A stretch of DNA of 64,000 bases from Blastococcus sp. CT_GayMR16 (GCF_004570875.1 NZ_SPQK01000017.1:1-64000), one strand, 5' to 3'. Shown: positions 17,551 through 26,365, numbered from the stretch's first letter. The notes: generated by a model from the sequence alone, not told the origin. A program made the numbers and translations.

Positions 17551-18704
17551 CGCTGGACTTCGACGAGGGCGACGAGCTGCGCGCGCTGCGGGCGGCGGTG
17601 GCCGAGCTCGGCGGCCGCTACGGGCAGACCTACTTCCTGGAGCAGGCTCGGTCCGGCGGCCGCACCGATGCGCTGTGGGCCGAGGTCGGCAAGGCGGGCT
17701 TCCTCGGCGTCAACCTGCCCGAGGAGTACGGCGGCGGGGGCGGCGGCATGGTGGAGCTCTCGATCGTCCTGGAGGAGCTCGGGGCGGCCGGCTGCCCCTT
17801 GCTGATGATGGTGGTGTCGCCCGCGATCTGCGGCACCGTGATCGGGAGGTTCGGCACCGCCGAGCAGAAGCAGCGCTGGCTGCCGTCGCTGGCCGACGGG
17901 TCGAAGACGATGGGCTTCGCGATCACGGAGCCCGACGCCGGATCGAACTCCCACGAGATCACCACCGTGGCCCGCCGGGACGGCGACGAGTGGGTGCTCC
18001 GCGGCCAGAAGGTGTGGATCAGCGGCGTCGACCAGGCCGATGCGCTGCTGGTCGTCGGGAAGATGGCCGACAGCGGGAAGGGCACGCTGCGGCCGGCGCT
18101 GTTCGTCGTCCCGACCGACGCCCCGGGGCTCACCGCCCACCGGATCCCGATGGAGATCATCAGCCCGGAGGGGCAGTTCCAGCTGTTCTTCGACGACGTC
18201 CGGCTGCCCGGCGACGCCCTGGTCGGGCACCCCGACCAGGGCATCGCGCAGCTGTTCGCGGGCCTCAACCCCGAGCGCGTGATGGCGGCCGCCTACTCCC
18301 TGGGGGTCGCGCGGCTCGCGATGCGCAAGGCCACCGAGTACGCCCGCACCCGTCAGGTCTGGGGCACCCCGATCGGCGCCCACCAGGGCCTGGCCCACCC
18401 GCTCGCGGCCTGCCAGATCGAGATCGAGCTGGCCCGGCTGATGACGCAGAAGGCCGCCTGGCTCATCGACTCCGGCGCCGATGCCGGAACCGCGGCCAAC
18501 AGTGCCAAGTACGCCGCGGCCGAGGCCGCCGCGCACGCGGTCGACCAGGCGATCCAGACCCACGGCGGCAACGGGCTCTCCCAGGAGTACGGCGTCGCCG
18601 CTCTGCTGGCGATGTCCCGCGTCAGCCGAATCGCCCCCGTCAGCCGCGAGATGATCCTCAGCTTCGTCGCCCAGCACGACCTGCAGCTGCCCCGCTCCTA
18701 CTGA
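17547..18704 (+). CDS. Acyl-CoA dehydrogenase
   Basis: 385 residues, normal length for the family. Landmarks: VNLPEEYGGGGGGMVELSIVLEELG, GFAITEPDAGSNSHEITT for flavin and substrate binding, the region EYARTRQVWGTPIGAHQGLAHPLA and the C-terminal AVDQAIQTHGGNGLSQEYGVA. It should introduce a 2,3 double bond in an acyl-CoA, supplying the unsaturated substrate of the neighbouring carboxylase (isovaleryl- or citronellyl-CoA-like). The GTG at 17547 overlaps the carboxylase stop as GTGA. It is followed after 13 bp by the ligase gene. Confidence 0.9.
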   Translation: MTLDFDEGDELRALRAAVAELGGRYGQTYFLEQARSGGRTDALWAEVGKAGFLGVNLPEEYGGGGGGMVELSIVLEELGAAGCPLLMMVVSPAICGTVIGRFGTAEQKQRWLPSLADGSKTMGFAITEPDAGSNSHEITTVARRDGDEWVLRGQKVWISGVDQADALLVVGKMADSGKGTLRPALFVVPTDAPGLTAHRIPMEIISPEGQFQLFFDDVRLPGDALVGHPDQGIAQLFAGLNPERVMAAAYSLGVARLAMRKATEYARTRQVWGTPIGAHQGLAHPLAACQIEIELARLMTQKAAWLIDSGADAGTAANSAKYAAAEAAAHAVDQAIQTHGGNGLSQEYGVAALLAMSRVSRIAPVSREMILSFVAQHDLQLPRSY

Positions 18705-18717
18705 CCTGAGGACGACG

Positions 18718-20295
18718 ATGTCCGCACCGCGCATCCACACGAGCGAGTTCCCACCGGTGGAGACCCCGACGACGCCGATCTGGCATACGGTGCTGGCCGG
18801 CGCCGCCGAGCGGGGGAACCACCCCGCGCTGATCGACGGCGTCAGCGGCCAGACGATCACCTACGCGCAGCTCGCGCAGATGGTCGACCGGATGGCGGCC
18901 GGCTTCGCCGAGATCGGGGTGAAGCCCGGCGACGTCGTCGCTCTGCACAGCCCGAACACCGTTCTCTACCCGGTCGTGTTCTACGCAGCCAGCCGGGCCG
19001 GCGCGACGGTCACGACGCTGTCGGCGCTGGCGACCGCCAAGGACATGGCCACGCAGCTCGACGACAGCAAGGCCACGATGGTGATCACCGTCGCCCCCCT
19101 GCTGCCGGTGGCGGTCGAGGCGGCCGGCGACCGGCCGGTCTGGACCTGCGACCAGGTCGAGGGGCACCGCAGCGTCCAGGAGCTGCTGGCCGCCACCGGG
19201 CCCGCGCCGGAGGTGCACGTCGACGCCGCCGAGGACGTCGCCGTGCTGCCCTACTCGTCGGGCACCACGAGCCTGCCCAAGGGCGTGATGCTGACCCACG
19301 CCAGCATCGGCGTGAACCTGGCGCAGATCGACGCGCTGCACACGATGGGCACCGAGGACCGGATCGTCGCCGTCCTCCCGTTCTTCCACATCTACGGCAT
19401 GACCGTGCTGATGAACGTGGCGCTGCGGAAGGGCGCGACCGTGGTCGTGCTGCCGCGGTTCGACCTCGCCCAGTTCGTCGACGTGCTCGAGCAGCACCGG
19501 ATCACCCGCGCCTACGTGGCTCCGCCGGTGGTCCTCGCCATGGCCAAGCACCCGGCCTTCGAGGGACGCGACTTCTCGGCGCTCACCTTCATCCTGTCCG
19601 CCGCCGCGCCGCTGGACGCAGAGCTCGGCGCGATCGCCGCCCGCCGGATGGGCGCGGAGCTCGGGCAGGCCTACGGGATGACCGAGCTCTCGCCGGGCAC
19701 CCACCTGGTGCCCGACGGGACCGCTCACGAGGCGCCGGCGGGGACGATCGGCAAGCTCTTCCCCGCCACCGAGGCCCGGCTCGTGGACACCGAAACCGGC
19801 GAGGACGTCGGGTTCGGCGAGCCCGGCGAGATCTGGATCCGCGGGCCGCAGCGGATGAAGGGCTACTTCGGCCGCCAGGAGGAGACCGACACCCTCATCG
19901 ACGCCGACGGCTGGCTGCACACCGGCGACATCGGCACGGTCGACGAGCACGGCTGGTGGCACGTCGTCGACCGGGTCAAGGAGCTGATCAAGTACAAGGG
20001 CTACCAGGTGGCGCCCGCCGAGCTGGAGGCCGTGCTGCTGGCCTCGCCCGACGTGACCGACGCCGCGGTGATCGGGGTCTACGACGAGCGGGGGGACGAG
20101 GTGCCGAAGGCGTTCGTCGTCCGGGCGCCGGGCAGCACCGCCACGGAGGACGACGTCATCGCCTTCGTCGCCGAGCGCAGCGCGCCCTACAAGCGGGTCC
20201 GGCTGGTGCAGTTCATCGACGCGGTGCCGAAGTCGGCCAGCGGGAAGATCCTGCGCCGCGAGCTGCGGGCGCAGGAGAAGGCCGGATCCGCCTAG
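18718..20295 (+). CDS. AMP-binding acyl-CoA ligase (4-coumarate-CoA ligase/fatty acyl ligase type)
   Basis: 525 residues, adenylate-forming enzyme that should activate a carboxylic acid to its CoA thioester. The P-loop is PYSSGTTSLPKGVMLTH, motif A5 is QAYGMTELSPGTH, the A7/A8 hinge is GWLHTGDIG...DRVKELIKYKGYQVAPAELE, and the catalytic Lys of the C-terminal domain is in PKSASGKILRRELR. It starts 13 bp after the acyl-CoA dehydrogenase and ends the cluster, so it probably provides the CoA ester for the pathway. It overlaps by 4 bp, tail-to-tail, with a 43-residue ORF on the other strand. Confidence 0.89.
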   Translation: MSAPRIHTSEFPPVETPTTPIWHTVLAGAAERGNHPALIDGVSGQTITYAQLAQMVDRMAAGFAEIGVKPGDVVALHSPNTVLYPVVFYAASRAGATVTTLSALATAKDMATQLDDSKATMVITVAPLLPVAVEAAGDRPVWTCDQVEGHRSVQELLAATGPAPEVHVDAAEDVAVLPYSSGTTSLPKGVMLTHASIGVNLAQIDALHTMGTEDRIVAVLPFFHIYGMTVLMNVALRKGATVVVLPRFDLAQFVDVLEQHRITRAYVAPPVVLAMAKHPAFEGRDFSALTFILSAAAPLDAELGAIAARRMGAELGQAYGMTELSPGTHLVPDGTAHEAPAGTIGKLFPATEARLVDTETGEDVGFGEPGEIWIRGPQRMKGYFGRQEETDTLIDADGWLHTGDIGTVDEHGWWHVVDRVKELIKYKGYQVAPAELEAVLLASPDVTDAAVIGVYDERGDEVPKAFVVRAPGSTATEDDVIAFVAERSAPYKRVRLVQFIDAVPKSASGKILRRELRAQEKAGSA

Positions 20296-20423
20296 GCGTC
20301 GCCGGTGTCCTCGCCCTCGGCCGGCTGTTCCGGATGCGGGGTGCGGCCGCCGGTCTCGTCGTCGCCGGGCTCGTCGCCCTCGGCGCTCTCGGTGCTGTGC
20401 GGCGTCCGTTCGGGCTCGGTCAT
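20292..20423 (-). CDS. Small acidic hypothetical protein (MTEPE type)
   Basis: 43-residue ORF beginning MTEPERTPHSTES and ending EGEDTGDA, composed mostly of Glu, Asp, Gly, Thr and Pro. It shares its first five residues and composition with the ORF at 3134-3301. Both are convergent with an upstream metabolic gene and both stops touch or overlap that gene's stop. The upstream neighbour on the same strand is ribokinase, 39 bp away. A GCGGGGGAAACG-like purine stretch is too far to be a convincing ribosome site. Function unknown. Confidence 0.48.
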   Translation of the reverse strand: MTEPERTPHSTESAEGDEPGDDETGGRTPHPEQPAEGEDTGDA

Positions 20424-20462
20424 GGCGGTCCTGTGCCCGGCGGTCCGCGGGGGAAACGCGGG

Positions 20463-21389
20463 TCAGGCGAGCGGGACGACGGCGGGCGTCCGCGGCAGCA
20501 GCGCCTGGACGTCGCCGTCGTCCGGCAGCGCGCCGCGGGCGCCCGGACCGGTGGTCGACAACGCTGCCGCGGTCACCGCGTACCGCACGGCCTCGGGGAG
20601 CTCCGCTCCGCGCGCGAGCGCCTGGGCCAGCGCGCCGCAGAAGCAGTCCCCGGCGCCCGTGGTGTCCACAGCGACCACCTCCGGCGGCGCCTGCAGCAGC
20701 GCGGGAGTGCCGTCGCGGCGCACCAGCAGCGCGCCGCGGGCGCCGAGGGTCACCACCACGACCGGGCCGACGATGCCGCGGGCAAGGGCGGCCAGCTCGG
20801 CAGGCGTCCGGGCGCCGGCGGCGGCGCCGGTCAGCTGCACCAACTCGTGCTCGTTGGGGACCAGCAGGTCGACCAGGCCCAGCAGCTCATCCGGCAGGAG
20901 GCAGGGAGGCGCGGGGGTGAGGACCACGGTTCCACCGGCCGCCGCCGCGGCGGCGTAGACGGTGTCCAGCGGCACCTCCAGCTGCAACAGCAGCACGGCC
21001 GCCCGGCGCACGGACTCGACGTCGGCGTCCTCGGGGGTCAGCTCCGCGTTCGCACCGGGGACGACGACGATCAGGTTCTCGCCGCTGCCGTCCTCCACCG
21101 GGATGGTCGCCGACCCGGTCGGGACCCCCGCGGTGCGCTGCACGCGGCTGACGTTCACCCGCGAGCCGGCGAGCGCGGCCAGCTGACGGTCGCCGGCGGG
21201 GTCCTCGCCGACCCGGCCGACCATGTGCACCCCGGGGCCCAGCTGCCCGGCGGCCGCGGCCTGGTTCGCGCCCTTCCCGCCCGGCGCCAGCTCCGCCGAT
21301 CGGCCGATGACGGTCTCGCCGCGTCCGGGCAGCCGGCCGACCGCGACGAGCACGTCCTCGTTGAGGCTGCCGACGACGGTGACGGACAC
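20463..21389 (-). CDS. rbsK: Ribokinase (PfkB family)
   Basis: 308 residues. The N-terminal substrate motif is VVGSLNEDVLV with APGGKGANQA AAAGQLG (Gly-Gly signature 1), and the C-terminal ATP/anion-hole signature is VDTTGAGDCFCGALAQAL with catalytic Asp in GAGD. NEHEL, typical of ribokinase, is also present. It phosphorylates ribose to ribose-5-phosphate. The GTG at 21389 is chosen because GGAGG stands 8 bases before it and the family's first strand starts there; an ATG at 21434 would add 15 residues. No ribose transporter adjoins it; the sugar-type ABC genes at 59.8-61.7 kb are far away. Nucleoside or other sugar kinase activity is possible. Confidence 0.82.
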   Translation of the reverse strand: MSVTVVGSLNEDVLVAVGRLPGRGETVIGRSAELAPGGKGANQAAAAGQLGPGVHMVGRVGEDPAGDRQLAALAGSRVNVSRVQRTAGVPTGSATIPVEDGSGENLIVVVPGANAELTPEDADVESVRRAAVLLLQLEVPLDTVYAAAAAAGGTVVLTPAPPCLLPDELLGLVDLLVPNEHELVQLTGAAAGARTPAELAALARGIVGPVVVVTLGARGALLVRRDGTPALLQAPPEVVAVDTTGAGDCFCGALAQALARGAELPEAVRYAVTAAALSTTGPGARGALPDDGDVQALLPRTPAVVPLA

Positions 21390-21478
21390 GGGCACGACCT
21401 CCGGGAGCACGAAGCGGGGAACAGCAGCGATCATGGTGCCGTGACCGCCGCCGCGCCCCGCAGAGTGGTCCCGGCGCC

Positions 21479-22186
21479 GTGACGGCGGCGAGGCGGCCGC
21501 GCAACGACCCGGCCCAGTACGACGAGCTGGTGGGCGAGTGGTGGCGGCCGGACGGGGAGTTCGCGGCGCTGCACTGGCTGGCCGCCTCGCGGGCGGAACA
21601 CATCCCCCCGGCTCCGAGCCCCGACGCGGTGCTGGTCGACCTCGCCTGCGGCGGAGGCCTGATGGCCCCGCACGTCGAGCGGCTGGGCTACCGGCACGTG
21701 GGCGTCGACATCGGACGCGCCGGCCTGGAGCTCTGCCGCGCGCACGCGATGCTCCCGGTGCGGGCCTCGGTCCTGGCCGTGCCGCTGGCCGACGGATGCG
21801 CCGACGTGGTGGTGGCGGGGGAGATCCTGGAGCACGTCGAGGACGACGTCGGCGTCCTCGCCGAGTGCGCCCGCCTGCTGCGTCCGGGCGGAACGCTGGT
21901 GATCGACGCCCTGGCGGCCGGCCGGTTGTCGGTCCTGGTCAACGTGCATCTCCTCGAGCGACTGCCCGGAGGACCACCGCCCGGGCTGCACGACCCCGCG
22001 TTGTTCGTGGACCGGAAACGGCTACTCGCCGCCGCCGACCGGTTGGGCCTCGACCTCCGGCTGGTGGGCCTGCGTCCCTCGTTGCGGGAGGCGATCGCCT
22101 GGAGGTTCGGACGTCGACCGATGGTGCGGATGAAGCAGATCCGGTCGACGGCCGTCGTCTTCGCGGGTTACGGCCGGAAACGATGA
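21479..22186 (+). CDS. Class I SAM-dependent methyltransferase, UbiG-like
   Basis: 235 residues. The start (YDELVGEWWRPDGEFAALHWLAASRAEHI) resembles the UbiG/Coq3 O-methyltransferase entry, and the SAM motif I is VLVDLACGGGLMAPHVERLG, followed by GVDIGRAGLELCRAHA, GEILEHVEDD and LLRPGGTLVIDAL. It lies 73 bp before a type III polyketide synthase on the same strand, so methylation of a polyketide phenol or quinone is likely. It diverges from ribokinase. It has no strong ribosome site (GTG start at 21479). Confidence 0.82.
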   Translation: MTAARRPRNDPAQYDELVGEWWRPDGEFAALHWLAASRAEHIPPAPSPDAVLVDLACGGGLMAPHVERLGYRHVGVDIGRAGLELCRAHAMLPVRASVLAVPLADGCADVVVAGEILEHVEDDVGVLAECARLLRPGGTLVIDALAAGRLSVLVNVHLLERLPGGPPPGLHDPALFVDRKRLLAAADRLGLDLRLVGLRPSLREAIAWRFGRRPMVRMKQIRSTAVVFAGYGRKR

Positions 22187-22259
22187 GGCGGCGGACCGGT
22201 TGGGCGCCACGTACCGTCGGGGGCATGACGCCGAGCCCGCGCGCCCGCGAGACCCCCGG

Positions 22260-23288
22260 ATGAGCAGCGCGGTCGTCACCGGCGCCGGCTCCGCACTCCC
22301 GGCCACGCTGGACCAGGACGCCGTCTGGGAAGGCTATTTCGCCCACCACTACGAGGGTGTGCGCGCGGCCCGCAGGATCTTCGCCGGGGCGGGCGTCCGC
22401 CGCCGCCACGCGGTCGCCAGCCCGCTGGACGAGGACCTCAGCGGCTGGGGCACCGGCGCCCGCATGGAGCGTTACGTCCAGGAGGCGCTGCCGCTGGGCA
22501 AGCAGGCGGTGGCCGGTGCGCTGGACGCCGCCGGGCTCGCACCGGGGGACGTCGGCCTGTTCGCCGTCGCCACCTGCACCGGGTACGCGACCCCGGGCCT
22601 CGACATCCGGCTGGCCAGCGACCTCGGGATGCCGGCCGGCCTGCAGCGGCTGCTGGTCGGCCACATGGGCTGCTACGCCGCCATCCCCGGCCTGGCCGCC
22701 GTCAGCGACTTCGTCGCCGCGCGGTCCCGCCCCGCGGTGCTGCTCTGCTGCGAGCTGACCAGCCTCCACGTGCAGCCCGCGCAGCCGGACCTGGAGCAGG
22801 TCGTCGCGCACGCGCTCTTCTCCGACGCCGCCGCGGCGGTCGTCGTGGAGCCGGGTGCCTCCCGCGGCCGGCGCATCGCCGGGATCGTCGCGCGCACCGA
22901 CCCCTCGACCGCCGATCACATGACCTGGGACGTCACGGACCTCGGCTTCCGCATGGGGCTCTCGCCGCGGGTGCCCGACGTGCTCTCCCGGCACGTCGGC
23001 GGCGTCGTCGACGAGCTGCTCACCGAGGCGGGCCTGCGGGTCGAGGACGTCGCCGGCTGGGCGGTGCACCCCGGCGGCCCGCGCATCCTCGACGTCGTCC
23101 GCGACGAGCTGGGCCTCGCGGAGGACCAGATCGCTACCTCGCGGCGGGTGCTCGCCGAGCACGGCAACTGCTCGTCTGCGACGGTGCTGTTGGTGCTGCA
23201 GGAGATGGCCGACGTGGACGGTCCGGTCGTGGCGATGGCATTCGGCCCGGGCCTCACCCTCTACGCGGCCCTGCTGCTGCCCGCGTGA
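22260..23288 (+). CDS. Type III polyketide synthase (chalcone/stilbene synthase-like)
   Basis: 342 residues, the normal size of a bacterial type III PKS. The catalytic triad is present: Cys138 (GHMGCYAAIPGL), His270 (AVHPGGPRILD) and Asn303 (EHGNCSSAT), plus the C-terminal GFGPG-like loop (AFGPGLTLYA). It condenses malonyl-CoA onto an acyl-CoA starter to give alkylresorcinols, alkylpyrones or related phenols. The ATG at 22260 gives the usual N terminus; the ribosome site is weak, and a 12-residue ORF (22226-22263) overlaps it as ATGA, which could couple translation. The neighbouring UbiG-like methyltransferase probably tailors the product. The starter unit is unknown; long-chain acyl-CoA is the common choice. 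Confidence 0.88.
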   Translation: MSSAVVTGAGSALPATLDQDAVWEGYFAHHYEGVRAARRIFAGAGVRRRHAVASPLDEDLSGWGTGARMERYVQEALPLGKQAVAGALDAAGLAPGDVGLFAVATCTGYATPGLDIRLASDLGMPAGLQRLLVGHMGCYAAIPGLAAVSDFVAARSRPAVLLCCELTSLHVQPAQPDLEQVVAHALFSDAAAAVVVEPGASRGRRIAGIVARTDPSTADHMTWDVTDLGFRMGLSPRVPDVLSRHVGGVVDELLTEAGLRVEDVAGWAVHPGGPRILDVVRDELGLAEDQIATSRRVLAEHGNCSSATVLLVLQEMADVDGPVVAMAFGPGLTLYAALLLPA

Positions 23289-23368
23289 CCGAAGCGGTTC
23301 CGGTGGGTCCCGGGAGCCCCTAGGCTCCGCACCCCTGGAGCCCCCGCGAGCCGGGAGGAGGCGGTGGC

Positions 23369-24025
23369 ATGGACCCCGTCTCCCCGCCCGTGCGCGTGTT
23401 CCTCGTCGACGACCACGAGGTCGTCCGCCGCGGGGTGGCCGAGGTGCTCGAGGACGACCCCGGCATCACCGTCGCGGGGGAGGCCGGGTCGTGCGCCGAG
23501 GCGCTGGCCCGGGTGCCGGCCGTGCGGCCCGACGTCGTCGTCATCGACATGCGCCTGCCCGACGGGGACGGCGCGGAGCTCTGCCGCGGTCTGCGCGAGC
23601 GGGTGCCGGGGCTGCACTGCCTCGTGCTGACCAGCTACTCCGAGCAGGACGCGTTGGACGCCGCCGTCCGGGCGGGTGCGGCGGGCTTCCTGCTCAAGCA
23701 GGTCCGTGGGCCGGCCCTGGTGTCCGCGGTACGCACCGTGGCGGCAGGGGGCAGCCTGTTCGACGACCTGGCGCCGGCCGCGCCGCGCAGCCGGGGACCG
23801 GCCACCGCCGGCCGCGAGCGGCTGTCCACGCTCACCGACCAGGAACGTTCCGTGCTGCGGCTGATCGGCGAGGGGCTCACCAACCGGCAGATCGGCGAGC
23901 GGATGGGCCTGGCGGAGAAGACGGTGAAGAACTACACCAGCCATCTGCTGGCCAAGCTGGGTCTGGAGCGGCGGACCCAGGCCGCCATCCTCGCCACGCA
24001 GCTGCGGGACACCGCGACGGGCTGA
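23369..24025 (+). CDS. devR: DevR/DosR-like NarL-family response regulator
   Basis: 218 residues. Receiver domain 8-125: [13 protein letters not shown] with the acidic pair, phospho-acceptor Asp60 in [12 protein letters not shown], and Lys of the KQV region. LuxR-type helix-turn-helix at about 150-210: [56 protein letters not shown] split over two helices, nearly the same as mycobacterial DevR. Ribosome site GGAGGAGG precedes the ATG. It converges with the DevS-like kinase gene, 5 bp apart. In mycobacteria DevR turns on the dormancy regulon under hypoxia, NO and CO; the same role here is inference. Confidence 0.86.
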   Translation: MDPVSPPVRVFLVDDHEVVRRGVAEVLEDDPGITVAGEAGSCAEALARVPAVRPDVVVIDMRLPDGDGAELCRGLRERVPGLHCLVLTSYSEQDALDAAVRAGAAGFLLKQVRGPALVSAVRTVAAGGSLFDDLAPAAPRSRGPATAGRERLSTLTDQERSVLRLIGEGLTNRQIGERMGLAEKTVKNYTSHLLAKLGLERRTQAAILATQLRDTATG

Positions 24026-24030
24026 CCCGC

Positions 24031-25701
24031 TCAGGCCGCGGCAGGCCGCGGCACCGACCAGGCGACCTCGGTCCCGGAGTCGCCGCTGGAGATCGTCAGC
24101 CGGCCGCCGCGGCGTTCGGCGCGGTCGGCGAGATTGGTCAGGCCGCTGCGGACCGTGATCGGCGGCAGCCCGCGGCCGTCGTCGGTGACGACGACGGACA
24201 CCGCGTCGGTGACCGTCACCGCCACCGTCAGGCGGGTCGCCCGGGCGTGCCGCACCACGTTCGTGACCAGCTCCCGGACCACCGCCACCACGTCGTTGAC
24301 CAGATCGGGGAGAAGATCCTCCACCTCGTTGCGGATCCGCAGGTCCGGGCGCAGGTCGTGGGCCTCGGTCACCGACCGGACCACCTCACCGATCCGTCGC
24401 CGGACCGCCACCGGCGAGGCGTCCTCGGCCTCCTGGAGCTCGAAGATGGACGAGCGGATCCGGGAGATGGTGCCGTCGAGCTCGTCGACCCGTTCGCTGA
24501 TGCGGGAGGCAACCTCCGGGCTGGTCTCCTCCAGGGAACGGCTGATCCGGTCCAGCGCCAGGCCGGTCGCGAAGATCCGCTGGACGACGTGGTCGTGCAG
24601 GTCGCGCGCGATGCGGTCCCGGTCGGTCTGCACCTGCAGCCGGCGCTCGCGCTGCTGGGCGCGCGCCAGCTCCAGGACGACGGAGGCCTGGGCGGCGAAG
24701 GCCGACAGCAGGTCGAGCTCGTCGGGGGAGAACGGTTCGCGTCCGGACGAGCGAAGCACGGCGAGCAGGCCTCTGCCGGGGGCGTTGCCCATCGGCGCGA
24801 CCATGCCCGGGCCGAAGGCAGCGGTCAGCTCGACGACGACCGCCGCGCGCGTGCCCATGACAGGCATCGTGCTGATGTCCTCCATGAGCCGGGAGTCACC
24901 GGCCTCGTGGAGTGCGCCCAGGTACGTCCCGGTCAGCGGCAGCCGGACACCCTCGTAGTCGGCGGCCGCATGGCCGACGGCGCTCACGATGGTCATGGAG
25001 GAGTCGTCGTCCAGGCTCGGTGCGAGCACGCCGGCCATGTCGGCGTTCGTGAGCGTCGAGACCTGGAGGGACACGGCCCGGAGCACGTCGTCGGGGTCGG
25101 CGCCCGACAGCAGGGCCGTGGCCATCTCGGTGGCGGCCTGACCCCATCGCCTGCGGGCCTCGGCGCGCTCGGCCAGCCGGGCGTTCTCGATCGCCATGCC
25201 GGCGACCGCGGCGAGCGCCTGGGCCACCTCGACGTCGGCCGGGGTGAACGGGCCGCCGGTGCTCTTCTCGGTGAGGTAGAGGTTGCCGAAGACGGAGTCG
25301 CCCACCCGGACCGGGACGCCGAGGAAGGACCGCATCGGTGGGTGGCCCGGCGGAAAGCCGGAGGACGCCGGGTGCTCACCGAGGTCGTCGAGGCGCAGCG
25401 TCTCCGGCTCGGCCACCAGCAGGCCGAGGATCCCGTTCCCCGCGGGCGGCTGCCCGATCCGCTCGCGGTCCTCGGGACCCATGCCGACGATCACGAACCG
25501 GTCCAGCCGGCGGCCGTCCGGCGTCAGCACACCCATGGCGCCGTAGCCCGCGTTCACGTGCCGTACCGCCGCCTGCACGATGTCGTGAAGGGTGGCTTCC
25601 AGCTGGCTGCCGGAGGCCGCCGCCCGGAGGGCAGCGGTGAGCACCGGCGCGACGTTCACGTCGGTGGTCGGCGGATCGGCCAGGTGGTCGGGCGGGGGCA
25701 C
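24031..25701 (-). CDS. devS: DevS/DosT-like GAF sensor histidine kinase
   Basis: 556 residues counted from a GTG at 25701: GAF-A about 30-175, GAF-B about 195-345, HisKA_3 dimerisation domain with phospho-His369 (RDRIARDLHDHVVQRIF), and an HATPase domain with RELVTNVVRHARA and DDGRGLP. The GAF-A segment GFPPGHPPMRSFLGVPVRV aligns by eye with DevS, where the His of HPPM (His149) binds heme iron; here it is His120. That predicts a heme-based O2/NO/CO or redox sensor. Tail-to-tail with the response regulator and downstream of a universal stress gene. No ribosome site is visible before the GTG, so it may be leaderless or start elsewhere. Confidence 0.86.
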   Translation of the reverse strand: MPPPDHLADPPTTDVNVAPVLTAALRAAASGSQLEATLHDIVQAAVRHVNAGYGAMGVLTPDGRRLDRFVIVGMGPEDRERIGQPPAGNGILGLLVAEPETLRLDDLGEHPASSGFPPGHPPMRSFLGVPVRVGDSVFGNLYLTEKSTGGPFTPADVEVAQALAAVAGMAIENARLAERAEARRRWGQAATEMATALLSGADPDDVLRAVSLQVSTLTNADMAGVLAPSLDDDSSMTIVSAVGHAAADYEGVRLPLTGTYLGALHEAGDSRLMEDISTMPVMGTRAAVVVELTAAFGPGMVAPMGNAPGRGLLAVLRSSGREPFSPDELDLLSAFAAQASVVLELARAQQRERRLQVQTDRDRIARDLHDHVVQRIFATGLALDRISRSLEETSPEVASRISERVDELDGTISRIRSSIFELQEAEDASPVAVRRRIGEVVRSVTEAHDLRPDLRIRNEVEDLLPDLVNDVVAVVRELVTNVVRHARATRLTVAVTVTDAVSVVVTDDGRGLPPITVRSGLTNLADRAERRGGRLTISSGDSGTEVAWSVPRPAAA

Positions 25702-25792
25702 GGCCCGACGGTAGGTGGCCTGGCCGGGATCAGGAAGCGGTCCCGGGACGTGCGATCGGCGGGGAGCGGCGGCCGGTGGGCTGCGGTGGAGC

Positions 25793-26329
25793 TCAGGCGC
25801 CACGGGCGAGACGGCGAGGGGCGGCCGGACGCGCGACCGCCTGGCGCAGCAGGGTCTTGCCCCGCGCACCGACGACGACGAGGTCGGCACCGTGCGTGGC
25901 GGCCATCAGCGCCTCGAAGACCGGACGCTCGAGGACCGCGGTACGGGTGCGGCCGTGGACGCCGGTCTCGGCGATCGCACGGAGCACCTGGGCCTCGAGC
26001 CGGTTGTGCGCGGCGAGGTGGGCGCGGACCTGGACCCGCGCGGAGCCGTCGAGAGGATCGCCGTCCGGAGCCTGGAGCACGCTCACCGCGACGACGGTCG
26101 CCTCCCGGCGCGCGGCCTCGCGCAGCGCCCACACGAGGGCGCCGTGGCCGGCAACCGAGCCGTCCACCTCGACGACGAGCCACGGGTTCTGCCGGCGGGG
26201 GAGGAGCGGGGGGAGGCGGAGGGGTTCGACGCCCGGGCTCTGACCCCGTCCGGACGCCGTCGGCCCAGCCGACTGCGGCTCCGTTCCCGGTGCCGAGTCC
26301 GGCTCCCAGGACGGTCGGGTGTCGCTCAT
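25793..26329 (-). CDS. Universal stress protein (UspA-like)
   Basis: 178 residues. A 45-residue Pro/Ser/Gly-rich leader precedes a single Usp domain: NPWLVVEVDGSVAGHGALVWALREAARREATVVAVSV and ADLVVVGARGKTLL near the end. The usual ATP-binding ending G-x2-G-x9-G(S/T) is shortened (GARGKTLLRQAVARP), so nucleotide binding is doubtful. Start ATG at 26329; no clear ribosome site. Universal stress proteins are core members of the mycobacterial DevR regulon, and a Dos-like box lies 37-53 bp upstream. The kinase gene follows 91 bp downstream in the same direction and may be co-transcribed. Confidence 0.77.
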   Translation of the reverse strand: MSDTRPSWEPDSAPGTEPQSAGPTASGRGQSPGVEPLRLPPLLPRRQNPWLVVEVDGSVAGHGALVWALREAARREATVVAVSVLQAPDGDPLDGSARVQVRAHLAAHNRLEAQVLRAIAETGVHGRTRTAVLERPVFEALMAATHGADLVVVGARGKTLLRQAVARPAAPRRLARGA

Positions 26330-26365
26330 GAACTTGATCGTTGCGGCACTCTCGGCAGTCCGGCA

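Noticed and set aside
20463-21389. Ribokinase as part of the sugar ABC operon at 59.8-61.7 kb
   Set aside because: The genes are 39 kb apart and nothing links them beyond general sugar theme.
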